A stretch of DNA of 44,632 nucleotides from CAZSAL01 sp964604825 (GTDB taxonomy: Bacteria; Elusimicrobiota; Elusimicrobia; 2-01-FULL-59-12): assembly GCA_964604825.1 (NCBI GenBank), contig CAZSAL010000017.1, positions 1 through 44,632 on the forward strand, read 5' to 3'. Within the stretch, counting starts at the first letter, position 1; each line of letters opens with the position of its first letter. Below the pieces are notes generated by a model, which made no database searches, had not been told where the DNA came from, and saw nothing but the letters and a program-made list of their open reading frames with translations. The position numbers and the translations under genes are program-made. This document shows positions 23,901 to 38,900 of this stretch, piece by piece.

Positions 23901-26900
23901 ACGCCTGCGCGAATGTGTAGTAAGTGACATTCGACATAAGGCCCGGCACCGTTGCGCTCAAAACAAAGGTGTTCGAAGAGGCAGCTACGGCTGTGGGCGG
24001 GTTTGCGCTGCTGGTGGACACGGAAAGGACATAGTAAACAGCACCGGGAGAGTTCCCCCATGACGCCGTGACCGTTGCCGTGGTGACCGCCAGAACGCCG
24101 GCAGCCGTTGGAGGAGCAACCGGCGGCGTGACGGTCGATCCTAAAGTCGTGAAGCCAGTGGCACTTCCTGCCGCGCCAATGGCTTGAACCTCCGCGTAAT
24201 ATGTTGTCAAACCATACAGGCCGGTAAAGAGCGCGCTTGTTGCCACAGTTGTCGAGCTGAAATTGGCGCTCAGGCCGTTTGTTCCGGGAGATGCTGCCGT
24301 AGACAGTACGACATAGTATAAGGTCCCGGACGGGTTATTATTAGCCGTCCAGTTAGTCTGTAAGTGGTCTGCGGCAAAGTTGCTGAAATTTGCCGCGCCG
24401 GGAGCATTGGGCTGGGTCAGCACCGGCGCCGCTGCTGCAGTACTCGAGGGAATTCCCGCGTAGTTCGTTGCCAGAATTTGTGCATAGTACGTAGTATTCG
24501 GAATCAGCGCTGATATGGAAACCGACAAATTAGTTGTCTTCGTGCTGTCCAAAACGCCGAATACAGGGTCGGAGCTGGTCCGAATCGTGTACAGAGTTCC
24601 CGCCGGATTGGTGCCGGAACTCCACGTCACGGTCATGGATGAGGCCCATACCGGAGAACATACCGGGGATTGAGGAGGAACAACCCATGTGGGGGTCGAC
24701 CCTAAACTGGTATACGCGCTCGTACTGCCGCCAGAAATTGTCGCGGCAACGGAGCCATAATACGTTGTATTCACGTTTAAGCCCTGGAACGTGAAGCTTG
24801 TATTGACCGTACTGGTACTCCGGTTGCCCGATAAACCGTTAGTTTCAGGCGAGGCGGCCGTTGAAAAGATAACCGTATAAACCGTGCCTGCGCCGCTTCC
24901 ACCAGGCGTCCAATTGGCGGTAATTTGTGAACTTGTTACGTTGGTATAGGCTGAAGCAGATGGCGCGGGTGTTACCGACTGGAATATCATGATGCGGTTA
25001 TTGCCGGTATCGCCTATGAAAAATTCCTGCGCACCGGGGTCGTAATATGACGCATAGGAATAGCTGACCGTATTTTGAGAAGTGCCTGATGTACCGTGGT
25101 TTGTAAAATTAGTCTGCCCAATCACCACACTTGCACTCATATTATTTGTGATGCCGCGGCTCAAATCAAAAATAAGAGCGCGGTAATCATTTCCGTCAAC
25201 CACAAACAACATCCCTGAAGCAGGGTCAAAAGAGACGTTATTCGGATAGTAAAAGTTGTTTTGCCCTGTAGCATTAAACGATTTGCTGGTGAAATCCGCT
25301 TGTCCCAGAACCCAGCTGGCGTTCATCCCGCTGGTAATTCCAGCAGACAGGTCATAAACCACGATCCTGTTATTGCTTCGGTCCGAAACGAAAAGACGCT
25401 GGCTGGCGACGTCGAAGGCTTCGCCCAGCGGGTAGTACAATCCGCTTTGGGAGGTTGCGGAGGTATTTGTTGTAAACGTGGATTGCCCCAGCACCCAGCT
25501 GGCGTTCATTCCATTCATAATTCCCTGGCTCAAATCAAAAATCAAAATGCGGTTATTCGAGTTGTCGCCCACAAAAAGCCGCTGCATGGAAGGATCGTAG
25601 GTCACCGAGTAGGGATAAAAAAGCATATTTTGTCCGGCGCCATTAGTGCTTCCGGAAAAATTCGTCTGCCCCAGTACCCAGCTTGCGTTCATCCCGTTGG
25701 TTATGCCCTGACGCAGGTCATAAATCAGCACGCGATTGTTATATGAATCGGCAACAAAAAGCCGCTGATTGACGGGATCGAACGCCGTGCCTGACGGCGC
25801 GTTCATCCCGCTTTGGGAGGTTGCGGCGGTTCTACCGTTCCAGGCAGTCTGACCTAATACGAAAGAGGCATTCATCCCGTTGGAGATCCCGGAGCTCAAA
25901 TCAAAAATCATGACGCGGTTATTGCCCATATCCTGAGAGAATAACCTTCTGCTTACAGGATCAAACGAAAAACTGCCAAAACCGGTTGTGCTCAGCGCTT
26001 TCTGGTTCGTCCCATTAATATTGGAATTGAAATTATTCTGGCCGAGCACATAGGAAGCATTCTCGCCATTGGAGAATGAGGCGCTGTTCCGGAGAGTAGT
26101 TATGTTTACAGACGGTGTTGGTATTCCAAACGCAGATACGGTGAAATTGTATGACGTGCCCGGAGAAAGCCCCGTTACAACAACAGCCGTATAGGTGGTG
26201 TAAATGACGCTGATTCCCCCGGTAATGGCGTACTGTGTACCGGAAGGCGCTCCGTTCGGACTCCATGCGAGACCTGCGCTGGTAGGCCCGGTCCACAGGA
26301 CCGTCAGATTAGAAGGTGCGACCCCCAGAGTGGTCGCTGATATATAAGCGCTCGAGCTTGAATTACCGTTCCAGAGACTGTCTGCACGCAGGTAATAGAC
26401 CGTATTCATGGACAGGCCGGAAACCGTCAGGCTGGCGGCGCTTGTGCTTGACGTTATTGTGAAAGTGGAAATGGGAGCAAACGTGCTGTTTGTGGAAGCC
26501 TCCAGTTCATAGCCGGTCAGGCCCGTGGTATCGGCGGGAGGCGTCCAGCTGACCGTAATGCTCGAAATATTCACAGCCTGAGCGGTAAGGCCGGTCGGAG
26601 CTGTTTCACCGAATGTCCAATTAATGTTGTGTCCGGAATCATGGGAAGAGCCTCCCGCGCGGATGGTCTGGCTGGAAGCGTAATTGTCTGAGACATTAAT
26701 GTAGGAAATGGAGCTGGAGGCTATAGCCTGCAGGTTCAAATATGCCCATTGGCCTGAAGACGACGACCGGATGTAAACGGGCTGCATGCTTGAGCCCTGA
26801 ATCTGGAACAGGGAGCTTACTGTTGTGGTCGACCCAGCCGCAAAAGTGAGGGTGCTTCCGGCAACGTTATATACCAGACTGTAAAATGTTGTGCTGCCAG

Positions 26901-29900
26901 TCAAAGACGGCGTTGTTCCGGTCAGGGTAACGGTCGAGGTCCCTGCATTGAAGCTGCCGGAAGTCAACGACCACGATCCGGCTGTAATGCTGGATGCCTG
27001 GGCATTGAACGTTCCTCCAGCCAGATTGACGCCTCCGTTAATCGTGACCGTATTACTCGATGTGTTCAGGGTTCCGGCTGAGACCGTCAGGTTATTGGCT
27101 GCGGTAATGCCGCTGGACATGGTGTAGGCGCCCGGCGTTCCGCCCTGATATACCGAACTGATCTCCGAATCGCTGAGAATCCTGTTGTATACGCGCAGAT
27201 CGTCAATCGAACCCTTGAAATAATCGTCGTTGTCACGCCGGAGTCTTCCGACTGTGATGCCCACCCCCGATGGGTTAGTACCCGAGAACAGGCTGTTGAC
27301 GTGCGTGGAATCGAGCTGGCCGTTTATATAGATTTTTCTGGTTGATCCGTTCTGCACGAGAACGGCATTGTTCCAACCGTTCTTGTTATAGGTGCCGTTG
27401 GAAGTGTACCAGTCCCAAACGACGGATTCTTTTCCCGTATTGAAATCCACATGGCCGTTGTAGCGGGCCCTGATCCAGATATCCAGGTTGTACGTCGCCG
27501 ACGTGTTGGGTGTTTGTTCGTAAAGCGCACCGTCAACCCAGTTACCATTTGTGTTAAACCATACAGAAATCGAATAGTTGCTCGCGCTTGTGAAATTGAT
27601 GTTGTTATAAGGAAGAGAGAGATAATTTGATGCACCGTCGAACGTCCGGGCATTGGCGTATTTCCCTGAGCCGACATTGCTTGAACTGTTCGACGTGCCG
27701 TTGTTCCCGCTGCTCGATGCGTCGGCAACCGTAGTGCTTCCCGAAGACTCATCCATCTTCCAGTACCCCACCAGCCCGCTGGTAAGCGCATAAGGCTGCT
27801 GCCCGGCAGCCAGCGTCACGTTGTAGAAGCTCTGATTGTCGGTTGCGATGATTTTGTCTGTTGTCGAACCGTTCAAACTGACAGACGGCGCATTGTTCAC
27901 AAAAGTTGTGCCGGCGTTATTCCAGCTGCCTCCCACGTTAATCGTTGAATGGCCTGTCGTTCCATCAATATGGCCGCCGCTAAGCGTGGCGTCACCCTGA
28001 ATTGTCAGGCCGTTAGACAAAGTTATTGTGCCGGAGTATCCGGAGTTAATCTGAAGCGCAGCAATGGTTGGGTTAATATCCACCACGCAGTTTGCCGTAG
28101 ATGCGCTGGAGAAAACAGCGGTATCGTTAACACCAGGGACAACACCGCCCTGCCAGTTGGCGGGATTGGACCAGTTGCCGGAGCCGACCCAGGTGAAATT
28201 GGCCAGAGGCCCGAAGGACCAATGGATGTTGCGTGCGCCGTCCACCCCGCCCGGATTGTCGATGATATACACTCCAGGGGAGGCGTTGGAATCCTGGGCT
28301 TTCACATACTGGACACTGTTTGTTCCGCTATTTTTTAAGAACCATTGGCTGCCAGGCGATGAGGAAACCACATTCAGCACGCTGCCGGTCAATCCCTGCA
28401 GGGTCAGAATGTTCGTGACGGTCTGCGTCGACCCCTGGGCGAACGTCATCGTGCCGCCTGCCACGGTGCAAGACAGGTTATAAAAGGTCGTATTTCCAGT
28501 TAAGTACGGCGTGACCCCTGTGAAGGTGACGGTTGAGGTTCCAGCATTGAACGTTCCGGCCGTCATGGCCCAGTTACCTGTCAGCGAAAGATTGTCGGAT
28601 GCTGTCCATGATCCGCCTGAACCGTTAAAAACCAGGGTATTAAAGCTCTGTCCTCCGGAAAGGATTGATCCGCCGCTGCCGTTGAAGGTAACGGTGCCGC
28701 TCTGGGCATTGAATGATCCTCCAGTGTTCTGCCAGCTTTTTGCCACAGAAATGGAGTAGTTGGATACGCTGGCGTCAAGCGTTCCGGAGCTCAGGGCCAG
28801 ATTCCCGCCAACCGGAAGATTTCCGCCCAATGTGATGGTGGATGCCGCGGCAGCGCCCTGCCCAACAGCCAGGCTTGCGATTTCTGACGCGGAAAGAGCG
28901 CGGCTATAGACACGGACATCGTCGATTTTTCCGGTAAAATAAGCGCCGCTTCCCATATTCGTCAAGGTATCTGAAACAGCAAAAGCCAGATATTCGCCAT
29001 TGCTGTTTTGCGCCGGATATTGCCGGGTAACGGAAACAGGAGTCCCTGCCACTCCATTAAGGTAACCGGTTAGAGTACCGTTGTTATAGACCATTACCAC
29101 ATGGTTCCAAGTGTTGAAACTGGCTGTTCCGGACGTTGCTATCCCGCTGCCTTGTATCCCATTCCACACTCTGACGCCTACAGTTCCATTGGAAAGGATT
29201 TCTATAAAAGAATCGTGCCAACCAGTATTAGGAGCAGTCTGCCCTATTTCGTCAACAATAACTCCGGCGGCAGCGGCTTTAAACCACAAGGAAACAGTGA
29301 ATGGATTGGAATTATTGATGGCAGTCAAATTATTTGTAATTACCCATTGATTAATGCCATTAAAACTTAAACTATGGACATCACTGTATATAACCGGAGC
29401 TACATCGGTTACGGGGACCGGATTATTCTCCCAGGTCGCATTATTGCCGTTCCCTGATGAATCTGCGGCCGTGTTCCCTGATGTTTCATCCAGTTTCCAA
29501 TAGCCGACAAGGCTGGTATTCGAAACACCTGAGTATGTGATGTTCAGATTATTCAGCGTCGAAGAAGAAGTCAAAGTGGAGTTCGAAGGGCTGTTCAGTA
29601 CAAGTGTTCCGTTGTTGGGATTGAATGTGCCTGCCGTCTGGTTGAAAATACCTCCCACAGTCATCGTCGAAGCCGGCGCCTTGAATGTTCCGCTGGCCTG
29701 GGTGAACCCGGAAGTCCCTACAAACACAGCATATCCGCCTGCATTAATCGTTCCCGTGTATCCTGAAATCTGAATGCCTCCGACATTGATATTGGAATTA
29801 ACCGCACAATTTCCATTATTAGATCCATTGAAAACAGCTGTATTCCCGGGTCCTGGGGCAACTCCTCCCAGCCAGTTGGAGCCAACAGACCAGTTACCCG

Positions 29901-32900
29901 AACCGGTCCAGATGAAATTAGACAAAACTGCAAAAGACCAATTAGCGTTTCCCGTGCCGTCAATTCCTCCGAGAGTATCTATAATTGTGTTACCGGACCT
30001 GGCATTGGAATCCTGCGCTTTAACGTAAGAAACACTGTTCGTGCCGGAATTGACCAGGAACCATTGATTCCCCGGCGAGGAAGATACAACGTTCAGCAGG
30101 TTGCCGCTTGTTCCTTGAAGGGTAAGCAGGCCGGTAACGGTTTGCGTCGATCCCTGAGCAACGGTCATTGTCCCCCCCGCCACCGAATAAGCCAGGCTGT
30201 AGAAGGTGGTGTTACCCGTTAATGATTGCGTCGTTCCGGTGAAGGTGACGGTCGAAGTCCCGCCGCTGAAGACCCCTGCAGTCATGTTCCAGTTGCCTGT
30301 AAGCGTAAGGTTGTCTGCAGGCGTCCATGTCCCTGCGACATTATTTAATGTCAGGCTGTTGAAGGACTGGCCGTTGGATAAAATACGTTTGGACCCTGAA
30401 CCGTTGAATGTGACAAGGTTGCCGCCCGAAGTGAATGCGCCGCTTTGATCAAGCCAGCTTCCTCCTACAGAGACCGGATAACCTGCGGCATTCAGGGTTC
30501 CCGCCGGCAGTGTCAGGTCTCCGCCCACAGTGAGGCTTCCGGTAAGAGTCTGCGCCGGAGGATTTCCCGCAGCTAATGCCTGGATCTCCTGGGCTGAAAG
30601 GGCACGATTATAGATGCGGACATCGTCGATATCCCCACTGAAATAGGGATCGACGGTGTATTGAGACCTCCCAAGGTAATTACTGGTGGTGGCGCCCAGG
30701 CTGAAGGGTGTCAGAGTTATGCCTGAATTGGAGGAGACTGAAACACCATCGATATACATCGTACCCAGCGTATGAACCGCATCAAGTGTAACTGCTATGT
30801 GATGCCACGAACCAGTAGGAAGCGCCGATGGAGCGTTAATCCGCTGTTCTGCCGCCCCAGCGCCGCCTATAGTTATCGCAAAACGCGGCGTGAATGTATC
30901 GCCGTTATCCGGCGTCAAAAACATATTTACATTCGTACCGCTGCCAAAATCAAAAATCCTCTGCCAGACAGAAGGAGTAGACCAGTTAACCCAGCTTGCA
31001 AATGTGAAACTGGTAAGATTCTGCCCCAGGCCGGAGGGCAAACTTACATAATCATCGGATCCGTCAAAACTCCGGCTTCCCGCGTCCGATCCGGAAAGTG
31101 TCGTTGGAACACTGCTGGAATACCCATAGGCCCCATCAAAATTTGTTGCCGTGCCTGTGCTGTAATTACCGCTGAAATCCAGTATATTGCCGTTCTGGTT
31201 GGGGTCATCCAGCTTCCAGTAACCGACCAGGCCTCCGGCACTAGGCCCTCCGAGCGACAGATTGTTGAAATTTCCCGATGCAGGCGGGGTAAACGTTACG
31301 GAATTGGTGCTGGTTAAGACGACGGTTCCCGCATTGCCGGTGAAGTTGCCGCCGGAACCGTTGAAAGCGCCGCCGACAATCAATTCTCCGGATCCGCCAT
31401 CAAATGTACCGCCGTCAGTGAAGTTACCGGTCACTGTCAAAGTAGAAGTATTCAAGCTGATGATTCCTGCATATCCAGAACCGATGGCTACGCTGGCAAC
31501 AGTAGTGCTGATATCAATGGTGCAGGATTGAACGGAAGCGCTGTTGAAAACAGCCGTGTTCCCCGGACCCGGAACGGCTCCTCCCGACCAATTCGAGGCA
31601 GTAGACCAGTTGCCGGAACCAATCCAAGTATAGTTTGCCAGCGATCCGAAGGACCAGTGCGCATTCCCCGTACCATCTACACCACCCGGATTATCCACAA
31701 TTACCTGCCCGGCATTGGCATTCGAACCCTGCACTTTTACATAGGAAACATTATTGGTTCCGGAATTATTCAGATACCATTGGCCGCTTCCGGAGGAAAT
31801 CAGGTTCAGCAGATTGTTGCCGCTGGATCCCTGCAAGGTGAGTAGTCCTGTGACGGTTTGCGTCGATCCCTGCGCTACTGTCATTGTTCCACCAGCTACG
31901 GAATAAGCAAGGTTGTAAAAGGTAGTGTTTCCGGTCAGGGATGGTGCGGTACCTGTAAAAGTCACCGTAGAAGTACCTGCACTGAATGTCCCGGCGGTAT
32001 CCGACCAGTTCCCCCCTATGCTCATAGTGGAAACGTTAAGATTGAAGGTTCCTCCGGTCTGACTGAAGCTGCCGGAATCTGTGATGCTGTAGCTGGAAAT
32101 GGATGTATCAAAGGTGCCGGCTTGTATGCTGAGGGGTCCGCTCAAGGTCATGGGATCCATCATCGTCCAGTAGCCTCCGGCGCCGTTTACCGTAAGGCTG
32201 CTGAAGGGCTGTCCGTTGGTGATAACGCTTTTCCCGGAAGATGTCCCGCTCAGAGTTACCAGATTCGCCCCCGGGTTGTAAGCACCCGCCTGATTCAGCC
32301 AGTTCCCTTTGACATTAATATTGTTCCCGTTGGCAATCAGTGTTCCGCCGGACAAGGTTAAATTCCCATTGACGATAAACCCCCCAGTCAGGGTATAAGT
32401 CGCCGTGTTTCCAGCCGCCAAAGCGGCGATCTCCTGGGCGGTGAGGGCTCGATTATAGATGCGGACATCATCGATATTTCCAGGGAAAAAGGTAGACCCG
32501 GAAGGATTCTCCCCGATTGTTTTTGGATTCGCATTATCGGAAAATGGGAAAGTTGCAGAGTTCTGAATTGCCTGAAGAGCTCCATTCACGTATATGGATT
32601 GATTCGTGGTCCCTGACCTTGTGTACGCAATATGTTGCCATTGATTTGTTGTCACAGCATTGTTGGTTGTTTCATAAACCCATGTGCTCGCACCTGCCAC
32701 AAGCACCACATTGGAGGCGCCCGCGGGAAAACAACCGGCATTACCCACCTCAAGGTCCCAAGCGCCTGCTGCCCCGCCGGAACGCGTAGAAAACAGGCCG
32801 TAACGACCGGTCGAACAGTTACTGCTTAAAGTATTGGGTTTAATCCATGCGCATATCGTCAAAACGTTTCCAAGATTCAAGCTTGAAGAAGGCGCTACGG

Positions 32901-35900
32901 TTACAGAGGAAGTTGCGCCGTCAAAATTTCGGCTTCCACCGTCCGACCCTGAAAGTGCAGCAGGAACACCGCTGGAATATCCATAGCCGCTGCCGAAGCC
33001 AAGGGCATTGCCGTTATTACCATTACCGCTGTAATCCACCACGGTCCCTGTCGAATTTTTGTCATCCAGTTTCCAGTAGCCGACAAGCCCGTTGGCACTG
33101 GGACCGCCGAAGGCTAAGTTATTGAAACCGCCCGCAGAAGGCGGAGCGATATTAACACTGTTCGTACTGACGAGCACCACTGTGCCCGTATTCCCGGTGA
33201 ATGTGCCGCCGGAACCGTTGAAGGTTCCGCCAACAATTAATTCTCCAGAACCGTTATCAAATGTTCCGGCCCCGCCTGTGAAATTGCCCGTAACTGTCAA
33301 AGTGGAGGTATTCAGATTGATCGTTCCTGAATAACCCGATTCTATCGATAAATTAGCAACAGTAGTACTGATATCGACAGTACATGGCTGCACAGAAACA
33401 TCGTTAAAGACAGCGGTGTTGTTTGGACCTGGTACCACCCCACCGGTCCAGTTTGCGGCTGTGGACCAGCTACTCGGGCCTGAGGCATTCCAGGTAAAGT
33501 TTGACAGCGTCCCGAAGGACCAATGAACGTTCCCTGAACCGTCGATCCCACCCGGATTATCTGTGATGATTTGGCCTGAGGAAGCGTTTGAATCCTGCGC
33601 TTTTACATACTGAACGCTGTTCGTGCCCGTATTCTTCAAGAACCACGGGCTTCCCGGCGAAGACGATACGATGTTCAGCAGGTTGACGCTTGTTCCTTGA
33701 ATGGTAAGCAGGCCGGTAATGGTTTGCGTCGATCCCTGCGCAACGGTCATTGTCCCCCCCGCCACCAAATAAGCCAGGTTGTAGAAAGTGGTATTGCCGG
33801 TCAGGGTGGGTGCGGTTCCAGTGAAAGTCACCGTTGAGGTTCCGCCGTTGTACGTCCCGGCGGTCATGGTCCAGTTGCCGCTTAACGTCAAATTATCATT
33901 TGATGTCCAGGTTCCACCCGCGTTGTTGAAAACGAGATTCTTAAAGCTCTGCCCTCCGGAAAGAATCGATCCCCCGCTGCCGTTGAAAGTGACGGTGCTG
34001 CCTCGCGCCGTAAATGATCCGCCGGTGATTTGCCAGTTCTTTGCTACCGAAACGCTGTAATTGGAGACTGAAACATCCAGCGTACCCGAGCTGACCGTCA
34101 AATTGCCCCCGACAACAAGATTTCCGCCTAAAGTTACAGTGCCGGTTGCAACATATTGTCCGGCCGCCAGGCTGGCTATTTCGGAAGCGGAGAGTGCCCG
34201 GTTGTAAATACGGATGTCATCAAGATTCCCTTTAAATTGCTCAGCCGGCCCTCCTCCTCCCCAGCAGCCGAAATATAATTCGCTCGGGGCTCCTGTTCCC
34301 ACAGCCATAGTTGATGAACTCTGCCACACACCGCCAAGGTAGAGCCTGTGTGTAGTACCGTCAAAAGTATAAGCGACATGGTACCAGCTGCCCGCCACAG
34401 GAACCGCCACAGAGGCCAGGGCTGTCCCTCCGAATTTCCATACGGTGAGGGTTTCTGGCGGACCCTGCCGGAGACCAAACTGCACTCCGTACGAACCGTT
34501 ATCCATGTCTACAAAATCTTCGTTATCCGTTGGATTTGAGCTGACGTAATACCACAGCGAGATCGTTTGCGAAGCATTAGGCGCCGGCATGTTGTTTAAT
34601 CCGCAGGAAACCCAATTTGAGCCGCCAAAACTCCTGCTGCCTGAGACATAACCGGTAAGAGCGCCGGGCATGCTGCCGGAATATCCGCCGCCGGTACCGC
34701 CTGTCGTACCGTTGTCGCCGGAACCGCTGTAATCGACTATGCTCGAGCCGCTGTCATCCATCTTCCAGTGCCCCACAAGACCCGAAGTGGTGGGAGTCAT
34801 TGAACTGCCTCCCAGTGTAAAATTGTTGAAGCTTCCCGAAGACGGAGGCGTGAAAGTGGTGTTTAGGGTTGTTCCCAGAAGCACTGTTCCCGCATTGCCG
34901 ATGAAATTACCGCCGGAACCGTTGAAGATCCCGTTTACAATCAGTTCTCCGGAACCGCCGTTAAACACCCCTCCTCCACCGGTAAAGTTGCCGGTAACCG
35001 TGAGAGTGGAAGCGTTCAGACTGATTGTCCCTGTGTACCCTGAGCCCATGGAGAGATTTCCGACGGTAGTGCTGATGTCTATAGTGCAGCCCTGAACAGA
35101 GGCGCTGTTAAATATGGCTGTATTGCCTGGTCCGGGCACAACTCCTCCCTGCCAGTTCGCGGCGGTAGACCAGTTACCCGGGCTTGAGGCGGTCCAGGTG
35201 AAATTAGTCAGCGATCCGAATGACCAATGCGCGTTCCCTGAACCGTCGATCCCACCCGGATTATCTACGATCATCTGGCCGGCATTGGCGTTCGAATCCT
35301 GGGCTTTCACATACTGGACACTGTTGGTTCCAGAGTTTTTCAAAAACCACCGATTACCGGGCGAAGAGGACACGACATTCAAAACGTTGCCGCTTGTTCC
35401 TTGAATGGTAAGCAGGCCGGTAATGGTTTGCGTTGACCCCTGTGCAACGGTCATTATCCCCCCCGCCACCGAATAAGCCAGGTTGTAGAAAGTGGTATTG
35501 CCGGTCAAGGTGGGTGCGGCGCCGGTGAAAGTCACCGTTGAGGTTCCGCCGTTAAACGTCCCGGCGGTCATGGTCCAGTTCCCGCTTAACTTCAAATTGT
35601 CATTTGCAGTCCACGATCCGCCCACGTTGTTGAAAACCAGACCATTAAAGCTCTGTCCTCCGGAAAGAATCGTTCCACCGCTGCCGTTGAAAGTGACGGT
35701 GCTGCTCTCGGCGTTGAACGATCCTCCGTTATTCTGCCAGCTCTTTGCTACCGAAATTGTGTAATTAGATCCGCTGACGTCAAGCGTTCCGGAACTGATG
35801 GTCAGATTTCCGGCAAGGGTAAGATTACCACCCAGAGTGAAGGTTGCCGTGGAAACAGGCCCTTGTCCTGTAGCCAGACTGGCGATTTCGGTTGAAGAAA

Positions 35901-38900
35901 GAGCGCGGCCGTAGATGCGCACATCATCGATTTCCCCGCTGAAAGATTCATGATAAGGGTTGGTGTTGAAATTATCCGAGCCAATAACGAAGGGATAACC
36001 CGTCGTGTAGTTCACCGATCCAGTAACGACGGTACCGCTTGCCACCATCGCTCCATTTACATAAAGTGTCTGAACTCTATTCCCATCTAACGTGAATGAA
36101 ATATGGCTCCATCGGTTCAAGGGAATTGTGACGGGAGAAGTTAACATGGACTGCCAGTTGGTAGCAATTTGAACATCACCTTGAGGGTGGCCGCCCTGAT
36201 CGATAATAAGCCTGACGCCCGGATCTGCGGCAAGAACGAAAAGGCCCTCGTTCCCTCCGGGAGAATTAAAGGTGGACGGGTTAACCCAGGCAGATAAAGT
36301 CAAAGGCGCCTGGATCTGGGTGGCAGCAGGCAGCTGGATATAGTTGGTTGCGTTCCCGTTGAATTGCCGGGAATAAGGATTGCTGAAACTGAGCGGCGCT
36401 ACGGTTGAGGAGAGCATTGTCCCGTTGCCTGCTCCTGTGTTGCCGTTGCCGGAAGAGTCGGCGAATGATTGTCCTGACGCCTCGTCCAGTTTCCAATAAC
36501 CAACCATGTTGGTATTAGAAACTCCGGAATATAAGATATTCAGATTATTCAACGTGGAAGAAGACGTCAGGGTTGTATTCGCATAACTGTTCGCGATAAG
36601 CGTTCCATTATTGGGATTGAACACCCCTCCTGATTGGCTGAAAGCACCGCCGACAGTCATCGTAGCGGTGGAAGCGTTAAAAGTCCCTCCAATTTGTGTA
36701 AAACCCGAACTTCCCACCGTCAAGGTGTGCCCGGAACTGCCGTCCGATATTATTCCTGTGTAGCCGGAGTTGATCTGAATTCCGGCGGCAATAATGTTGG
36801 TGTCAATGGAACAGTTAGCCGTTGAGGCGGAGCCAAAAACCGCCATATTCACGCCTCCCGGAACTTGTCCCCCGCTCCAGTTCGCAGCTGTGGACCAGTT
36901 CCCAGAGCCAATCCAGATGGCGCTCGCCGCCGAATTCCCGACAACATAAGTGGAAGCGCTTACGCTGAATCCGCTGGGAATACTGTTCCAGTTTTCCGCC
37001 TGGACGCGGAAGTAGTACATCGTAGCGGCGGATAGCCCCGTGATAGGAGTGCTGGTTGAGGGATAAGAGGCAAATACGGTTGTGGTCGTGACTCCGGCCG
37101 AGTAAGCAGGATCCGTGGAATACTGCACTTGATAAAAAGTTCCAGCCAGATTTCCATTCGCCAACCAGTTGAATGTAACAGATGACGCAAAAACGTTCGT
37201 AAACGCCGCTGTACTTGGAATGATAGACATGGTGACTGTGGAGACATTGCCGTTATAGGCTGCCGTAATACCATTCCAGCCGAGCGCCTGCACCGAGGTG
37301 AAGTACGTGGTATTTGCGGAAAGGCCCGTCAATGCAACATTGCTCAGGCTGGATGTTGTCGTGGAAGCAAAAACCGGAGTGAGTGAACTGTTAGTAGAAG
37401 CTAGAAGCTGATAGAGCGTGCCCGAGGGATTCCATCCTGCAGCCACACTGCCGGAGGACCAACTTGCCGTAAACGAACTGGAGAATACATTTCCTAAAGT
37501 GAACGTCCCCGGAGCCGCTGCAAATGTGTCGGTCGATCCTAACGAAATGAAGATTCCACCACTGGTGCTGACGTCGACATAAAAGGTGGTATTAGGGTTC
37601 AATCCGGAGAAAGTGGCATACAGATTCGTCGTCGTAGAGCTGGCATTGCCTGAAAAATGGTTCGTGCTCGGGGAGGAACCAGTTGAGAGTATGGCATTGA
37701 AGGGTGTTCCCGTCGGGTCACTGCTGACCGTCCAATTCGCCGTGATTTGCGTGCTGGTTACATTCGAGAAAGGCACGGCGCCTATTCTTGGGATGGCAAT
37801 CTGCACAAAACCGTTCCCATTGTTAGTTCCGGCGATATTTGTCTGGTTTGTGCCGCCGTTATAAGAACCCCCTGCCTGACCAAAATCGTGTGCTGTGCCA
37901 TCGAGAGATCCGCTGCCTCCGCTGTAACCTCCTCCGGCCCCGGCGTGTGTATTACACGACGCGTAATTATCTGCTTCCGCGCCTCCGCCGAATCCCCCCG
38001 GCTGATAAGAAGCGCTGGAATCACCGTTACCGTACCCTCCGGTGCCTCCTTGCCGAAAACCATACCCTCCGTATCCATCTCCCCGGGATCCATACGTTGA
38101 GTCATTGCTGCCGCTTGTTAAAAAACCGCCTCCGCCGCCTCCGCACACCTGGCTCACAGTGGCTCCATTTCCATTCGTTCCTGGATTGGCTCCGGTTCCG
38201 CTGGTTGTTGTCGGAGCGTTCGCTCCCGTGCTACTGCCGATTGCTCCTCCACCTCCTCCTGCAACAAGTAGAGGAGTCGCTGTCGCGTAATTCGAGCCCA
38301 TCGCGACGAACGTTCCTCCCCCTCCGCCGGAATAGTTACCGGATACCAATCCCGGACTCTGCCCTACCAAGACCTGCAGGGTGGTTCCCGCGGTGAGGTT
38401 AAAGTTACCCGCCATGCTGGCCCCCAGCCCCGGAGTGGATCCGCTCACGTATCCGCCTGAAGCTCCGGCAGCTGTGATCTGGTAGGTGCCGGTATAAGGC
38501 GCCACCCATTGCTGAATGCCGGAATTGACGGTGACGGCTCCCGAGAGGCTCGTGCCTGTGTAGGCGGTGTTGCAAGCGGATTGAGTGGGACCGTATTGTC
38601 CCGTGGCGTTGCAGTTGGTAAAAATATTATTGGTGGTTGTAGCTAAAACGGTAATCTGCACAGAACCGTTCCCATTGTTAGCCCCGGCGGTATTTGTCTG
38701 GTTTGTGCCGCCATTATAAGAACCCCCTGCCTGACCAAAGTAGTATTGTGCGCCATCGGGAGATCCGCTGCCTCCGCTGTAACCTCCTCCGGCCCCGGCG
38801 TGTGTATTACACGTTGCGTAATAATCTGCTTCCGCGCCTCCGCCGAATCCCCCCGGCTGATAGTTATTGCTGGCGTCGCCGCTGCCGAATCCTCCGGTAC

